Of a DNA stretch of 64,000 bases, positions 63,201-64,000 are shown piece after piece; the first letter of the stretch is position 1, and each line of letters starts with the position of its first letter. The DNA is from Mariprofundus sp. EBB-1 (lineage in GTDB: Bacteria; Pseudomonadota; Zetaproteobacteria; Mariprofundales; Mariprofundaceae): contig NZ_RCFQ01000002.1 in NCBI RefSeq assembly GCF_003665155.1, forward strand, positions 124,001 to 188,000. Direction: 5' to 3'. The notes under the pieces are model-generated. The model saw only the letters and a program-made list of their open reading frames with translations. It searched no databases and was not told the origin of the DNA. Both the position numbers and the translations under genes were made by a program.

Positions 63201-64000
63201 TGCACATGGCAGGACCTGATGGTCGGATTATTGATGTCAATCAAGCTGAATTGGATACGCTGGGATATTCATACGAAGAGATGATAGGCAAGCCGTTGGA
63301 AGAGCTGGTCTGCCCGGAATATCATGAGATTACGATGCCGAAGTTTAGTGCCTTGATGCAGGGGCAGAGTGTGCCTGTGTATGAAAGTGCTATGCACGCC
63401 AAAGACGGGACATGTGTCCATGTTGAAGTGAGCGCAGTCCCCCAGCTTGATGAGCATGGGGATGTGACCGCCTCACGTGCGATTATCCGCGATATTTCTG
63501 CACGCAAACTGGCGGAGAAGCAGATTCAAGACCTGTATCAACAATATGAATCAGTCACCGGCTCGATTGCCGATGTGCTCTATTATATTGATTGCAATCT
63601 CAAACTGGTTTGGTGGAACAGGCATCTGGAAACTATTACCGGCTTAGCACCGCAAGACTTGCAAGGAAGAAATGCCGATACATTTTTTGCAGAAGCTGAC
63701 TTGCCCAAGCTTAAACAGGCGATTGAACGCACATTCAGTGAGGGTGAGGCTGAAGATGAATTGTTTTTTAATACTATCCATGGGGCGGTTCTGCATCATT
63801 TCAAAGGCTCGCTGCTGAAAGATGGTCAGGGTAATGTCTTGGGTATCACCGGCGTTGGCCGTGATATGACTGCAATCAAGCAGGGTGAGGCACAACTTAA
63901 GCGGCGTGAACAACAGCTCTCGGTGCTGGCCGAAGCCGGACGGGTGATCAATGAACAGCTCGGTGAGATAGAAATCGGCCGCAGCCTGGCAACACTGGCA
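60227..64000 (+). CDS. very large CBS-PAS-GAF sensor protein (C-terminus beyond window)
   Basis: The frame is open from 60227 (after a GAGAGG-GGGG site) through the last base, 1258 codons so far. Order: two CBS pairs (residues ~7-250), a short coiled coil, PAS/PAC (~285-405), PAS (~411-525), GAF (~548-704), PAS (~719-845), PAS (~848-968), PAS (~971-1098), PAS (~1104-1221) and a second GAF beginning at ~1231. The first and fourth PAS are similar (SPSVTSLLGYD...HPDD and SLNVVDQLGYD...HPDD), suggesting duplication. The output domain (kinase or GGDEF/EAL) is not in the window. CBS pairs could sense adenine nucleotides. Confidence 0.85.
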   Translation, partial: MNLTIADILTRQVLTVVPETTLAAAALLMTEKRISCLVAVTDGKPVGVLTEADLVRVGHLRIDAEHTAISDFLSQPVISIATNQSIYAAFDFLLEHHVRHLVVVRPDGRLEGLLTFTDILKAAEFDDFLPVKSISSVMSRNVKTMQAEDSLHEAMATLSDLHISCVVIAEQGKAIGIFTERDAARLVAADRDLDNLCLADVMTTPLITMAADDSLLDASILMREKGFRRLVIVDEAAHPKGVITQFDVIRGLEGDTIRHFKQLHAKTEERLNESSRLLAEKSELERIVDASSAVLYRCEWIGEQFVGTYVSPSVTSLLGYDRQECLQPGWWSDHLHPDDRYKIEQNMPRLFETGEVEHVYRFAGKTGEYRWIRDHLRLRKGVDNRPDELIGSWLDITDSRKIEQRVFESEEMYRSLVEQSFDGIVILDAEGSMLFANDASAKAWGGTVEELSDQAFLDVIHPDEKARMQLYFKQRMDGAVQQEVYETRMVRKNGDTLWVELSGRLITWQKQPANLLTLRDISERKLAEMEEENRLLLNSASADAMSAFIADKPLQQVFDPLLKLLLDATQSAYGFIGEMLHSDAGAPYLKTFAVTDIAWNDETRSFYDENVAKGLEFHNLDTLFGAVLSGEEIVVSNDPANDARAGGIPKGHPPLQAFLGLPVKVGSKMLGMIGLANHPEGYDQAMIDRLAPLLDVIANIIVSMRSKRAHQQAEKALQDSESRLLASQAISQTGTWDWNPQSGDLIWSDETYRIHGYEPGQVKPSYELFLEHLHPDDRPMLAAAVEAALNDEQFYSLDCRLQSVDGKEKICHAQGGVEFDQDGQPLRMLGVFQDVTERKQVELSLDKSLQRMDFLLKSTPVVIYSCQPEPPFAASFVSLNVVDQLGYDAAQFTQQPDFWANHIHPDDREQVIAEMPRLFENGVHAHEYRFQHKDGSWRWMSDELRLTYNDAGEPTEIVGYWIDITARKQAEKAISISEKKFRSLFEESRDMMHMAGPDGRIIDVNQAELDTLGYSYEEMIGKPLEELVCPEYHEITMPKFSALMQGQSVPVYESAMHAKDGTCVHVEVSAVPQLDEHGDVTASRAIIRDISARKLAEKQIQDLYQQYESVTGSIADVLYYIDCNLKLVWWNRHLETITGLAPQDLQGRNADTFFAEADLPKLKQAIERTFSEGEAEDELFFNTIHGAVLHHFKGSLLKDGQGNVLGITGVGRDMTAIKQGEAQLKRREQQLSVLAEAGRVINEQLGEIEIGRSLATLA

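Overview
The window looks like the chromosome of a flagellated, autotrophic proteobacterium. A CbbQ/CbbO Rubisco-activase pair, a sigma-54-type flagellar operon, a FliW-CsrA pair, bacterial glycogen genes that include a GH57 enzyme, and a FimV/PilB-type pair occur together. From general knowledge this fits a Zetaproteobacterium (Mariprofundus-like) or a related deep-branching proteobacterium; that placement is inference, because no rRNA or other decisive marker is present. No rRNA, convincing tRNA, CRISPR array or prophage was seen.

Layout. 0-2.3 kb: the end of a phosphomannomutase gene, then a reverse-strand ZnuB/ZnuA-like pair without an ATPase gene. 2.4-5.7 kb: cbbQ and cbbO. 5.9-14.9 kb: a compact flagellar operon, flgF-flgG-flgA-flgH-flgI-flgJ-flgM-flgN-flgK-flgL-csrA-fliW, behind a good -24/-12 promoter. 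15.2-18 kb: pyruvate phosphate dikinase. 18.4-20.9 kb: the three-gene AmmeMemoRadiSam cluster. 21-24.3 kb: a membrane PAS protein, a YihY membrane protein and an M24 peptidase. 24.3-29.8 kb: two electrophile/aldehyde-type modules, HxlR regulator/quinone oxidoreductase and NemR-like regulator/YqhD/CurA/DJ-1. 29.9-31.6 kb: a membrane protein, a small secreted three-repeat protein and a decayed coding fragment. 31.6-40.8 kb: glycogen metabolism (glgB, pgm, glgC, GH57, malQ) with a YjdM-type gene inside. 40.9-43.2 kb: a small DUF4936-like gene, ygfZ and alr. 43.5-47.7 kb: a FimV-like protein and a PilB/GspE-family ATPase with six tandem MshEN-like motifs. 48-53.3 kb: PAP2 phosphatase, holC, a PilZ protein, a DUF2461 protein and valS. 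53.7-57.2 kb: an outer-membrane barrel and a Cpx-like stress module (kinase, regulator, divergent Spy/CpxP-like protein, with a perfect CpxR box between). 57.3-60.2 kb: an Uup-type ABC-F ATPase and a RAYT transposase with inverted repeats. 60.2 kb to the end: a very large CBS/PAS/GAF sensor cut by the window edge.

The genes suggest carbon fixation with storage of fixed carbon as glycogen (CbbQO, PPDK, glgBC, pgm, malQ, GH57), regulated motility and surface attachment (flagellum with CsrA/FliW, c-di-GMP receptors of PilZ and MshEN type), and envelope and electrophile stress responses. The less ordinary items are the six-motif PilB-type ATPase, the secreted protein built from exact 35-residue repeats, the single-cysteine NemR homologue with its dehydrogenase set, the RAYT element with matching inverted ends, the ZnuA-like protein that has lost two metal ligands, and the AmmeMemoRadiSam operon of unknown function.
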